Assembly (NCBI GenBank): GCA_902777835.1
Contig: CACYVC010000016.1
Span: 37,087-101,086, forward strand
Direction of reading: 5' to 3'
From: an uncultured Bacteroidales bacterium
GTDB taxonomy: Bacteria > Bacteroidota > Bacteroidia > Bacteroidales > Muribaculaceae
Length of the DNA stretch: 64,000 nt
A program made the position numbers and the translations under genes. Below the pieces are notes generated by a model. That model worked only from the letters and a program-made list of their open reading frames with translations, was not told the DNA's origin and searched no databases. Below, piece by piece: positions 1 through 6,871 of this stretch (its first letter is position 1; each line of letters starts with the position of its first letter).

Positions 1-237
1 ATCGCGCAGCTCGTTGTCAAAAATGATGGTGTTGACTGTGCAGTAAATGCGAGCTTCATATTGGTGAGCAAAATCGGTAAGTCGCTTGATTGACTCGATG
101 TCATTACCAGCCTGTGAGCGCGCTCCAAAGGCATTGGCTCCAATATATACCGCGTCTGCACCATGCTTAATCGCTTCGATACCAATAAATTCATTCTTGG
201 CAGGGGCAAGAAGTTCTATGTTTCTTTTATAATGCAT
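1..237 (-). CDS. U32 family peptidase / tRNA hydroxylation protein, N-terminal part only
   Basis: The first 79 codons of a gene that runs off the left edge. The protein begins MHYKRNIELLAPAKN and continues with a stretch containing KHGADAVYIGA and FGARS, the N-terminal signature of peptidase family U32. Members include YegQ/TrhP and RlhA, which act in RNA hydroxylation, and collagenase-like proteins; the fragment cannot separate these. The ATG at 237 is the first start in frame and the frame is open to base 1. It lies downstream of the tRNA-Met on the same strand, with a terminator between them, so it is probably transcribed separately. Confidence 0.85.
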   Translation of the reverse strand, partial: MHYKRNIELLAPAKNEFIGIEAIKHGADAVYIGANAFGARSQAGNDIESIKRLTDFAHQYEARIYCTVNTIIFDNELRD

Positions 238-292
238 AATAAAAAATGCACAATTGGAGTGCGCACGATTTGTGCGTGTGGTTATCTAAAAA

Positions 293-324
293 AAGAGACT
301 CAAAAACAAGTCTTTGAGTCTCTT
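293..324 (-). terminator. Rho-independent terminator behind the tRNA
   Basis: A 12-bp stem (arms 293-304 and 313-324, core GAGACTCAAA) with an 8-base loop. On the minus strand it is followed by a T run (286-294 read in reverse). It sits 7 bases beyond the 3' end of the tRNA, which fits termination of that transcript before the U32 gene. Confidence 0.8.
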
Positions 325-330
325 GAAAAG

Positions 331-404
331 TAGCGGGACTGAGAATTGAACTCAGGACCTCCGGGTTATGAATCCGACGCTCTAACCATCTGAGCTATCA
401 AGGT
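331..404 (-). tRNA. tRNA-Met (anticodon CAT) with a poorly paired acceptor stem
   Basis: On the minus strand the D arm (GCTC/GAGC), the anticodon loop TTCATAA with CAT, a 5-base variable loop and a T arm (CTGAG/CTCAG around TTCAATT) are all in the correct register. CCA is not encoded. The 3' acceptor strand is TCCCGCT plus discriminator A, but the 5' strand is ACCTTGA rather than the expected AGCGGGA, so only four of seven pairs form. The anticodon stem also has an A-C mismatch at 31-39. It may be a tRNA with a replaced 5' end, a degenerate copy or an assembly fault. CAT could also be tRNA-Ile2 after lysidine modification. Confidence 0.7.
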
Positions 405-456
405 ACTGCTTTTTTTTATTCTGTGCAAGAACTGGGGCGTTTTTTTCTAAAAAAGT

Positions 457-1764
457 TTATAAATTATCGTTTTTCGGTAATATGTTTTTGTCGCAAGCAA
501 TGACTGTACGCAGTTGTGTTGTATCAAGATAGCATCGTGCGATATCTTGTAGTTGTTGGCTTGTGACATTGCGTATTTCCTGCACCTGATCATTGAAATA
601 AGTGGGATATGTTCCGTAGCAGAACATGTTGCCAATATATGAGGCTATATTGAACGGTGTGTCGAGGGTCTTCGCCAGGTCGCTTAGCATGTGGCGTTTC
701 ACTGTCTCAAGTTCATGCTGAGGGATGAGCTCGTCTCGTAGCCTCTTGATTTCGTTGTGTATTTCGTTGATGACGTTCCATGTGTGGCGTGTGTCGCACT
801 CAGTGGCGATACCAATATACCCGTCAAATGCCCTGCCACTATGGTTGGCGCTGATTCCGTAGGTGTATCCTTTTTCTTCTCGAATGTTTTTCATTAATCG
901 GCTTCCAAAGTAACCGCCAAGCACAGTAACCAGGATACGAAGCTTAAAATAATCGGGATGTCGTCTTGGCACAGTCTTGAGCATCATCACTATAGCCGAT
1001 TGCACTGCACCTTGTTTATCTACAATCTTGAACATTTCATCCGATGGTGTGAATGGTGGCTCCACTTGCGGAGTGGGGGCACCATCGGGCATCCATTCGC
1101 CAACCACGGTTTCAACAGTCGCAATCTCCTTGTCGCTGATGTTTCCTGCGAATACTAGATTGCAGTTTTGTGCCTTATAGAAACTGGCGTGGAAGCTTCG
1201 CATGTGCTCACCTGTCAAAGAATTAATGTCCTCAGGGGTGGGGTCGGTAGCAAGGGAGTGAGATTTGCCATAATAAAGCTTCATAATTTCTTTGTTGGCA
1301 ATATATTTCACCTTCTCGCGTGCCATGGCGCAGTTAACTGTCAGTTGACGTTTCAATGTTTCAAACTCATTGTCGGGGAAAGTAGGAGTCCTGAGGCTCT
1401 CTATAAATATTGGCAGTGTTTTATCGAAGTTATCATTTAGTGATGAGATAGAGAATGCCGTGCAGTTGTCATAGACTTGTGCTGCCCGCCATGCGCCGTA
1501 GAAGTCGATAGCTTCGGCAATCTGGGAATATGACATCTTATTATTTCCGTTGAATACAGCTATTGAGCAGGCTGTTGCCTGTGTTGGGCGTGACTCCTGA
1601 AAAGCGCCACCAGTCATGTATATGCTGAGTTTGTTGATCTCTTCTTCGCCATTGCTGGCAATCCACATCTTCATGCCGTTAGACAAAATGATGGGGTCAG
1701 GAACTTTGAGGCTGAAATCACCAAAGTCGGTAAATGGTGGTGGGATGCTGCGATCTATAGGCAT
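457..1764 (-). CDS. M16 family peptidase-like protein, non-catalytic subunit
   Basis: A 435-residue protein with the two-lobed M16 (insulinase/pitrilysin) fold signature. The zinc motif HxxEH is absent: the matching region reads GGAFQESRPTQATACS. The C-terminal Arg/Tyr motif is present in NIREEKGYTYGISA, which in two-chain M16B enzymes lies on the non-catalytic subunit and contacts substrate. The likely catalytic partner is the HLLEH protein at 25631-26869. It starts 4 bases after the kdsB stop, so the two are co-transcribed. Its location is probably cytoplasmic, as no signal peptide is seen. Confidence 0.85.
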   Translation of the reverse strand: MPIDRSIPPPFTDFGDFSLKVPDPIILSNGMKMWIASNGEEEINKLSIYMTGGAFQESRPTQATACSIAVFNGNNKMSYSQIAEAIDFYGAWRAAQVYDNCTAFSISSLNDNFDKTLPIFIESLRTPTFPDNEFETLKRQLTVNCAMAREKVKYIANKEIMKLYYGKSHSLATDPTPEDINSLTGEHMRSFHASFYKAQNCNLVFAGNISDKEIATVETVVGEWMPDGAPTPQVEPPFTPSDEMFKIVDKQGAVQSAIVMMLKTVPRRHPDYFKLRILVTVLGGYFGSRLMKNIREEKGYTYGISANHSGRAFDGYIGIATECDTRHTWNVINEIHNEIKRLRDELIPQHELETVKRHMLSDLAKTLDTPFNIASYIGNMFCYGTYPTYFNDQVQEIRNVTSQQLQDIARCYLDTTQLRTVIACDKNILPKNDNL

Positions 1765-1768
1765 GATG

Positions 1769-2527
1769 TCATTGTTGCTTTAGGAACTGCTCAGCACGTT
1801 CTAGGTCCTGAGGCGTATCAATACCGATGGATGAATGCTGGGTGACACCCACTTTGATTGTCATGCCGTTCTCGAGCCAGCGTAGCTGTTCAAGCGACTC
1901 GGCGATTTCAAGGGATGACGGCTCCATGCTGGTAATGCGTTCCAGCACCTTAGCACGATAAGCGTAGATGCCTAAATGTGTGTAATATTGGTGCTTGCTG
2001 GGCCACATTGCTTTATCGATGCCACGCAGGTAAGGTATAACTGAGCGCGAGAAATACATAGCATTCATGTTGCTGTTGATTACCACTTTTGCTGAGTTGG
2101 GGTTCTCTAGCTCACTATATGTCCTTGCTTTGTCAAATGGCTTAACGAGAGTGGCAATGTCGGTTGTTTCATCGTCAAAACAACTTTTCAGTGCGCCAAT
2201 CTGTTCTGGTAAGATAAACGGTTCGTCGCCCTGCACATTAATTATAATGTCCTCATTGCCTCCGTTCGACTGATAAGCCTCCCAGCAACGGTCTGTACCG
2301 CTGCGATGCTGGTTGCTGGTAATCACCGCTTTGCCACCAAAGCCTAAGACATGTTTAAAAATGCGCTCATCGTCGGTAGCCACCAGCACATTGTCAATGG
2401 CTTTTGACACTTGCTCATAAACCCGTTGAATCACAGTCTTGCCGCCTAGCACAGCAAGCGGTTTGCCTGGAAAGCGTGTTGAGGCATAACGCGCTGGAAT
2501 TATTGCTATAAAACTTAATTTGTTCAT
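1769..2527 (-). CDS. kdsB: 3-deoxy-manno-octulosonate cytidylyltransferase
   Basis: Couples Kdo to CMP (CTP + Kdo gives CMP-Kdo + PPi), the activation step before Kdo is added to lipid A. The N-terminus IPARYASTRFPGKPL is the family nucleotide-binding signature; NVQGDEPF and the C-terminal VGVTQHSSIGIDTPQDLERAE also match. I chose ATG 2527 (MNKLSFIAIIPAR, 252 residues) over the in-frame codon at 2548, because 2548 falls inside the -7 promoter element. It leads a two-gene operon with the M16-like gene. Confidence 0.95.
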   Translation of the reverse strand: MNKLSFIAIIPARYASTRFPGKPLAVLGGKTVIQRVYEQVSKAIDNVLVATDDERIFKHVLGFGGKAVITSNQHRSGTDRCWEAYQSNGGNEDIIINVQGDEPFILPEQIGALKSCFDDETTDIATLVKPFDKARTYSELENPNSAKVVINSNMNAMYFSRSVIPYLRGIDKAMWPSKHQYYTHLGIYAYRAKVLERITSMEPSSLEIAESLEQLRWLENGMTIKVGVTQHSSIGIDTPQDLERAEQFLKQQ

Positions 2528-2545
2528 ATAAGTAGTTCTTTGGCG

Positions 2546-2577
2546 CAAAGTTACAAATTATCTGCAATATTCACAAA
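2546..2577 (-). promoter_or_regulatory. Bacteroidota-type promoter for kdsB
   Basis: On the minus strand, TTTG (2574-2577), a 20-base spacer and TAACTTTG (2546-2553), matching the TTTG / TAnnTTTG housekeeping consensus. The predicted start of transcription is only about 14 bases before the kdsB ATG. The -33 box overlaps the T run of the rplI terminator. Confidence 0.75.
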
Positions 2578-2613
2578 AAAATACTGACCGCATCATAATG
2601 TAGCGATCAGTAT
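2574..2613 (-). terminator. Terminator of the rpsF-rpsR-rplI operon
   Basis: Inverted repeat ATACTGA (2581-2587) / TCAGTAT (2607-2613), extended inward by CGC/GCG across one mismatch. It is followed on the minus strand by seven Ts (2574-2580). It lies about 40 bases past the rplI stop. A T run also follows on the plus strand, so it could work in both directions. Confidence 0.75.
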
Positions 2614-2654
2614 TTTTAGAATGAAGGGTCTCTTAATGAAACCAATGTTTTTTC

Positions 2655-3200
2655 TTACTCAGCTGCAGGAGCTTCCTCGGCAGGAGCTTCCTCAACAGCA
2701 GGAGCTTCTTCCATTACAGGAGCTTCCTCTACTGCTGGAGCCTCTTCCTGCTTAGGTGCGTTCTCCGAGATAACCTCGAAAGGAATCTCAACGGCAACTT
2801 CCTTGTGCAGTTGAACGATGGCAGTGTATTTGCCAAGTTCCTTAACATTGTCAACCTTGATGATCTTGCGATCAACCTCGTGTCCGAGCTTAGCGAGCTC
2901 GTCGGCGATTTGGTTGCTACCTACAGAACCATAGATAGTGCCAAAGTTGTCGGTCTTTGCGCTGATAGTAAGAGCGATGCCCTTCATAGTCTCAGCAACA
3001 GCCTCGGCGTCACCTTTGATCTTAGCGATCTTGTGAGCGCGCTGACGAAGGTTCTCTTCGAGCACTTTTAAAGCTGAAGGCGATGCCATGATGGCTTTGC
3101 CAGTTGGGATAAGATAGTTACGGGCATAGCCGTTCTTTACTTCAACAACGTCGTCCTTGTAGCCAAGGTTCATAACGTCTTCTTTCAATATAATCTTCAT
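2655..3200 (-). CDS. rplI: 50S ribosomal protein L9 (bL9) with long acidic tail
   Basis: Binds 23S rRNA near the L1 stalk. The N-terminal domain MKIILKEDVMNLGYKDDVVEVKNGYARNYLIP is diagnostic, and the helix and C-terminal domain follow to about residue 150. The protein then has about 30 extra residues made almost only of E, A, P and V (repeats of EEAPA), giving 181 residues against about 150 in most bacteria. It is the last gene of the rpsF-rpsR-rplI operon. A GGAGGT sequence (3209-3214) sits 8 bases before the ATG, which is unusual for this phylum. Confidence 0.97.
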   Translation of the reverse strand: MKIILKEDVMNLGYKDDVVEVKNGYARNYLIPTGKAIMASPSALKVLEENLRQRAHKIAKIKGDAEAVAETMKGIALTISAKTDNFGTIYGSVGSNQIADELAKLGHEVDRKIIKVDNVKELGKYTAIVQLHKEVAVEIPFEVISENAPKQEEAPAVEEAPVMEEAPAVEEAPAEEAPAAE

Positions 3201-3208
3201 AGTGTGTT

Positions 3209-3214
3209 ACCTCC
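3209..3214 (-). promoter_or_regulatory. Strong Shine-Dalgarno before rplI
   Basis: GGAGGT on the minus strand, 8 bases from the rplI ATG. Most genes in this window have only A-rich leaders, so this site stands out. It may couple bL9 synthesis to the same control as bS18. Confidence 0.6.
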
Positions 3215-3223
3215 AGTTTTAAA

Positions 3224-3493
3224 TTATTTCATCAAATCGGTTACGTAGGGCAGTAATGCCAAGTGGCGAGCGCGCTTGATGGCGCGAGCAACGCGGCGTT
3301 GGAACTTGAGCGATGTGCCAGTGATGCGACGAGGCAAGATCTTACCTTGCTCGTTGAGGAACTTCTTCAAGAAGTCGGGGTCCTTGTAGTCGATGTACTT
3401 AATGCCACTTCTCTTGAAACGGCAATATTTCTTCTTCTTGGTATCTACCGACAGTGGAGTAAGATAGCGGATTTCTGATTGAGCTTGTGCCAT
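3224..3493 (-). CDS. rpsR: 30S ribosomal protein S18 (bS18)
   Basis: An 89-residue protein with the bS18 core, including [25 protein letters not shown] and RRITGT, then the basic C-terminus [21 protein letters not shown] 3493 ([11 protein letters not shown]) is chosen because an AAGGAGG Shine-Dalgarno lies just upstream; the longer frame from 3514 would place that site inside the coding region. bS18 pairs with bS6 on the 30S platform. In Bacteroidota, bS18 helps to hide the anti-Shine-Dalgarno of 16S rRNA. Confidence 0.97.
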   Translation of the reverse strand: MAQAQSEIRYLTPLSVDTKKKKYCRFKRSGIKYIDYKDPDFLKKFLNEQGKILPRRITGTSLKFQRRVARAIKRARHLALLPYVTDLMK

Positions 3494-3503
3494 AGTTATG
3501 TTT

Positions 3504-3510
3504 CCTCCTT
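3504..3510 (-). promoter_or_regulatory. Strong Shine-Dalgarno before rpsR, probable autoregulatory site
   Basis: AAGGAGG on the minus strand, with about 10 bases to the rpsR ATG. Published ribosome work on Flavobacterium johnsoniae showed that bS21, bS18 and bS6 sequester the anti-Shine-Dalgarno. It also noted that, in other classes of the phylum, strong Shine-Dalgarno sites recur before bS21 and/or bS18 genes. This site fits that pattern of self-control. Confidence 0.7.
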
Positions 3511-3513
3511 GCA

Positions 3514-3927
3514 TTATTCGTTAGTTACTTCGTTAACTTCAGCTTGAGGTGCTTCGGCAGCAGCCTCCTCGGCGGGAGCTTCCTCTACTTTAGGAGCATT
3601 CTTCTTCAAGCTTCTTCTCTTCAGTGCATACTCGTGAGCATACTTGTCCTGACGGAAAGTCAAGAAACGGATCACCTTCTCGTCACGACGATAGGCAGTC
3701 TCAAGTTTGCTAACGATAGTTGGTTCACCAGCGAACTCAAGGAACGCATAAAATCCGGTAGATTTCTTTTGGATGGGATAAGCGAGCTTGCGCATTCCCC
3801 ACATCTCTTCATTCTCGATTGTGGCACCATTGTCGGTGAGCACAGTCTTGAATTTCTCTACCGCTTCCTTCATCTGAGGCTCAGACAAAACGGGAGTTAA
3901 AATGAAAACGGTTTCGTAGTTGTACAT
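3514..3927 (-). CDS. rpsF: 30S ribosomal protein S6 (bS6) with acidic tail
   Basis: The sequence [26 protein letters not shown] begins the ferredoxin-like fold of bS6, and [12 protein letters not shown] is its conserved central strand. ATG 3927 gives 137 residues; the longer frame to 3984 would read through the leader and the promoter -7 box. The last 27 residues (from about [11 protein letters not shown]) are an Ala/Glu/Pro tail that resembles the tail of bL9 in the same operon. It is the first gene of the operon and has no Shine-Dalgarno, only an A/T-rich leader. Confidence 0.96.
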   Translation of the reverse strand: MYNYETVFILTPVLSEPQMKEAVEKFKTVLTDNGATIENEEMWGMRKLAYPIQKKSTGFYAFLEFAGEPTIVSKLETAYRRDEKVIRFLTFRQDKYAHEYALKRRSLKKNAPKVEEAPAEEAAAEAPQAEVNEVTNE

Positions 3928-3960
3928 AAAAAAATAATTAAAAATTAAATAATAAAAAAT

Positions 3961-3979
3961 GCTTTTTCGAGAAAAGCGG
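3961..3979 (-). promoter_or_regulatory. Hairpin in the rpsF leader, possible bS6:bS18 binding site
   Basis: GCTTTT (3961-3966) pairs with AAAAGC (3972-3977) around a 5-base loop in the roughly 50-base leader of rpsF. On the transcript, CCG abuts the 5' base of the stem. A CCG-bearing hairpin in rpsF leaders is the known recognition motif of the bS6:bS18 complex. The match here is loose and is inference. Confidence 0.3.
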
Positions 3980-3981
3980 TG

Positions 3982-4012
3982 CAAAGGTAGTAAAATCCTC
4001 TAGACTACACAA
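3982..4012 (-). promoter_or_regulatory. Promoter of rpsF-rpsR-rplI
   Basis: TACCTTTG (3982-3989) is a full match to TAnnTTTG. TTG lies at 4010-4012 with a 20-base spacer. The leader to the rpsF ATG is about 50 bases, longer than most leaders in this window. Confidence 0.65.
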
Positions 4013-4160
4013 CTTTTCGGGTATTTTTTTTCAAAATAAATGATTTATTCACATTTTTGCTGACAAAACACTGACGTGACGAAGTTAAAAACTTGTATAC
4101 TTCGAATTTTTTTACGAATTTTGCAAAAAATCAATAATAACATTTCAAAAACACACTATT

Positions 4161-5495
4161 ATGAGAAAGTTTTTATCTCTGGTTTTTATTGCTGCATTGC
4201 TGAGCTCGTGCAGCACTGTAAAGAACCAACCTGTTTCGAACTACCAGTTGCCAAAGACCGAAGATGTGGTGATGTATCAGATTAATCCACGTGTCTTTGC
4301 TCCAAACAAGTCGCTTAAAGCTGTGGAGAAACGTGTTGAGGCCATCCATGACCTGGGTGCCAACGTGATGTGGGTTATGCCCATCTATCCCATTGGCAAG
4401 GTTAAGAGCAAGAATTCACCTTATTCTATCAGCGATTACAAGAAGGTGAACCCTGAGTTCGGTACCATCGAAGACATGAAGTCGCTTGTCAAGACTTGCC
4501 ATGCTAATGGAATGTCGGTGATCCTCGACTGGGTAGCAAACCACACCGCTTGGGATAATGTGTGGATGAAGAACCACAAAGACTGGTACACCCAAGACGC
4601 CGACGGCAATGTGATTTTCCCTCCAGGCACTGATTGGACCGATGTGGCTGATCTTAATTATGACAACCCCGAGATGCGCGCCGCGATGATTGATGCCATG
4701 AAGTTCTGGGTAACAGAAGTAGGCATTGACGGTTTCCGTTGTGATGTTGCTGACCAGGTGCCTGCTGACTTTTGGAAAGACGCAATCAGTCAACTTCGTC
4801 AAGCTGCTGGTGGCCGTAGGATATTGATGCTTGCCGAGGGTGCTAACCCCGATAACTTCACTGTTGGCGGCTTCGACATGAACTATGCCTGGGGCTTTAT
4901 GGGCGCTCTCGACCGCGTGTTCGTTAAGGGCAACAAGGCGAGCGATCTTATTGACTGCGACAAGAGGGAATATGGCGAAATTCCAAAGGGAAAAATCAAG
5001 TTACGTTTTACAACCAATCATGATGAGGCTACCAAATACTCCACCGTTCAGCAGTTTGGCAGCGTGGATGGCGCATTGGCTGCCTTTGTTGCAACCACAT
5101 TCCTGCATGGCGGCATGCTCGTTTATGGCTCGCAAGAGGTGGCTTATCCCGAGAAGATCAACTTCTTCAACTATGTGCCAGTAGATTGGAACTCAAATCC
5201 AGAGGTTCTCGCCACCTACAAAAAGCTGATAGCTATCTATAAAGCAAATCCCGCTATCAGTAAAGGTGACCTGGTGACTTATCCTGACGATAATGTGCTT
5301 GTTTTTGAGAAGACCGACTACGTTAATGACTTCTTGGTGCTAGTAAACGTGCGCAATAGCAAGCAGTCGTTCAAAAATGTTCCCAGCAAGTGGCAGAATA
5401 CCAATCTTGCTGACATGATGACAGGAAGAAACATCAGATTAGGCATGGACGTAGAGCTGGCGCCATTCCAATATATGATTCTCAAAAAGAAATAG
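4161..5495 (+). CDS. GH13 family alpha-amylase-like lipoprotein
   Basis: A 444-residue glycoside hydrolase with a lipoprotein signal (MRKFLSLVFIAALLSSC), so it is membrane-anchored. All four GH13 blocks are visible: DWVANHTAW (about 123-131), GFRCDVAD with nucleophile Asp about 194, LAEG with acid/base Glu about 225, and TNHDE with transition-state Asp about 287. The core is short, with a small C-terminal beta domain. The family acts on alpha-glucans such as starch or glycogen oligomers. It stands alone, with no susC/susD beside it, so its glycan source is unclear. Confidence 0.9.
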   Translation: MRKFLSLVFIAALLSSCSTVKNQPVSNYQLPKTEDVVMYQINPRVFAPNKSLKAVEKRVEAIHDLGANVMWVMPIYPIGKVKSKNSPYSISDYKKVNPEFGTIEDMKSLVKTCHANGMSVILDWVANHTAWDNVWMKNHKDWYTQDADGNVIFPPGTDWTDVADLNYDNPEMRAAMIDAMKFWVTEVGIDGFRCDVADQVPADFWKDAISQLRQAAGGRRILMLAEGANPDNFTVGGFDMNYAWGFMGALDRVFVKGNKASDLIDCDKREYGEIPKGKIKLRFTTNHDEATKYSTVQQFGSVDGALAAFVATTFLHGGMLVYGSQEVAYPEKINFFNYVPVDWNSNPEVLATYKKLIAIYKANPAISKGDLVTYPDDNVLVFEKTDYVNDFLVLVNVRNSKQSFKNVPSKWQNTNLADMMTGRNIRLGMDVELAPFQYMILKKK

Positions 5496-5515
5496 TATTA
5501 TAATCATATTATTAA

Positions 5516-5555
5516 GTGAGCCCAAACAGTAAGTTAGAATACTATTTGGGCTCAC
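5516..5555. terminator. Bidirectional terminator between the GH13 and nitroreductase genes
   Basis: Inverted repeat GTGAGCCCAAA (5516-5526) / TTTGGGCTCAC (5545-5555), extended by AGTA/TACT past one mismatch. It sits between two convergent genes and can serve both. Confidence 0.7.
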
Positions 5556-5574
5556 ATTATGTATAATAGATAGA

Positions 5575-6249
5575 TTATAACCACTCGAAGTTTTCGGTTC
5601 CAGCACCTATTTCAAAGTGGTATTTTACGATACCGAGGTCAACTTTTGAATATGGACCAAAACCGGCTTTAACACTCACTCGGTTGCCTTCGTGTAAGGT
5701 GAACTTGAACTTTTGCTGGTTGATGGCAGTTGGGGCAAGTAGTGCACATGCCACTCCTTGTTTGTACCATTGGGGTGTGGTTCTCACATCGGTTGTGCTT
5801 ACCTTATTTGGCTTTTTCCTCTTGTGATCAACTCCTTGTGTGGCACCGTAACCTAAAGAAATGAGACACACCAGTTTCTCTCCATCATTAATGCTCATAA
5901 CACTTGAGATTTTCTTGTATGACAGTCCTACCCAGCATGTGTTAAGCCCCATCCTCTGCGCCTCGAGCACCAGTTTCTCTCCATAGTAGCCTACTGTCTC
6001 ATCGAGCGAGTCACTTTTTGGGCCTATCATAGCAAAATAGCAAGTTACTCCGCTGAATTTGCCGTATCGAGCCAGCAGGCTCTCGCCAAAAGAGCGCGGC
6101 TCATTGGTGATAAGCTGGATGTGCAGCTCACTTTGTGCATTGTATTCTTCCACAAGTTGCCGCAAATGTTTTATCTTTTCGGTTTCGATGGCTTTGTCGG
6201 TATAATGCCTCACCGAGTGCCTAGTTGCTAACGCTTCTATTAAGTCCAT
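5575..6249 (-). CDS. Nitroreductase family protein
   Basis: A 224-residue flavoprotein-like sequence. The N-terminus MDLIEALATRHSVRHYTDK carries the RhSvR pattern that binds FMN phosphate in this family. The middle shows EKLVLEAQRMGLNTCWVG and the end ISLGYGA. Substrate is not predictable: members reduce nitro groups, quinones or enones with NAD(P)H. It begins 4 bases after the GNAT gene stop, so the two form an operon. The C-terminal third (PQWYKQGVACALLAPTAINQQ) matches the extended nitroreductases common in gut anaerobes. Confidence 0.85.
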   Translation of the reverse strand: MDLIEALATRHSVRHYTDKAIETEKIKHLRQLVEEYNAQSELHIQLITNEPRSFGESLLARYGKFSGVTCYFAMIGPKSDSLDETVGYYGEKLVLEAQRMGLNTCWVGLSYKKISSVMSINDGEKLVCLISLGYGATQGVDHKRKKPNKVSTTDVRTTPQWYKQGVACALLAPTAINQQKFKFTLHEGNRVSVKAGFGPYSKVDLGIVKYHFEIGAGTENFEWL

Positions 6250-6253
6250 AGTG

Positions 6254-6727
6254 TTATAAAATGGTTTCGAGATAAGTTTTTAGAGGTTTCATATTACAAC
6301 TATCGTAGAACGCTCTTGCGCCTGGATTGCACTCCCAAACGTTTAGGGTTATGTTGTAGAAACCGTTGCTGCGGGCAAAATCTACAACGTAATCATACAG
6401 TCGCTTAGCAATGTGCTGACGTCGGTATTTCTCATCGACGCATAGGTCATCGATATAGAGCGTTTTGACATCAGTGCGGTTGTTGTCGTTGATAAACTGT
6501 TCCACGATTCCGAAGCAATAACCCAGCACCATGTCGTTATCATCAACTAAGACAAAAATTGGGGATTTATCATGGTCAGCAATTATTGACTCGAGTTGCT
6601 CGTCGGTGTATTTACGGTTTCCCTTCTTGAAAAGGTCGGGGCGTCCATCGGCATGCACGTTGTTGACTTGCGTCAGCAATTCGTGGATGCGAGGAATGTC
6701 ACGGCTTTCGGCTCTGCGTATTTCCAT
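6254..6727 (-). CDS. GNAT family N-acetyltransferase
   Basis: A 157-residue GNAT fold. The acetyl-CoA pyrophosphate-binding loop is in YIDDLCVDEKYRRQHIAKRLYDYV (about 90-112), followed by NGFYNITLNVWECNPGARAFYDSCNM, the usual C-terminal motif B region. The acceptor is unknown. The first strand (IRRAESRDIPRIHELL) fits the RimI-like part of the family. It is the first gene of a two-gene operon with the nitroreductase. A TAACTTTG -7 element at 6744-6751 lies 17 bases upstream. Confidence 0.88.
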   Translation of the reverse strand: MEIRRAESRDIPRIHELLTQVNNVHADGRPDLFKKGNRKYTDEQLESIIADHDKSPIFVLVDDNDMVLGYCFGIVEQFINDNNRTDVKTLYIDDLCVDEKYRRQHIAKRLYDYVVDFARSNGFYNITLNVWECNPGARAFYDSCNMKPLKTYLETIL

Positions 6728-6743
6728 ATTCCTGATTTTTTGA

Positions 6744-6777
6744 CAAAGTTAGCTAGAAATCTTATATTTTAGAACAA
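6744..6777 (-). promoter_or_regulatory. Promoter of the GNAT-nitroreductase operon
   Basis: TAACTTTG (6744-6751) is a full -7 match. The nearest -33 candidate is TTG at 6775-6777, with a spacer of 23, slightly long. Confidence 0.5.
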
Positions 6778-6835
6778 TGTGAGAGCAAAAAAGCAAAAAA
6801 AACATGATAAAACGTGTTGTTATTTATTTTTTCAT

Positions 6836-6843
6836 TAATTTTG
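6836..6843 (+). promoter_or_regulatory. -7 element for the cell-wall gene cluster
   Basis: TAATTTTG, a full TAnnTTTG match, 28 bases before the ATG at 6872. The upstream TTG at 6817-6819 gives a short 16-base spacer, so the -33 assignment is weak. Confidence 0.45.
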
Positions 6844-6871
6844 TAGGTTAAAATAAAAACAATACATTTTA

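Noticed and set aside
457-1764. M16 gene lacking HxxEH considered as a pseudogene
   Set aside because: The frame is full length, the Arg/Tyr substrate motif is kept, and loss of the zinc site is normal for the non-catalytic subunit of two-chain M16 enzymes.
3544-3900. Plus-strand frame opposite rpsF
   Set aside because: It is a shadow of the bS6 gene with no start signals.
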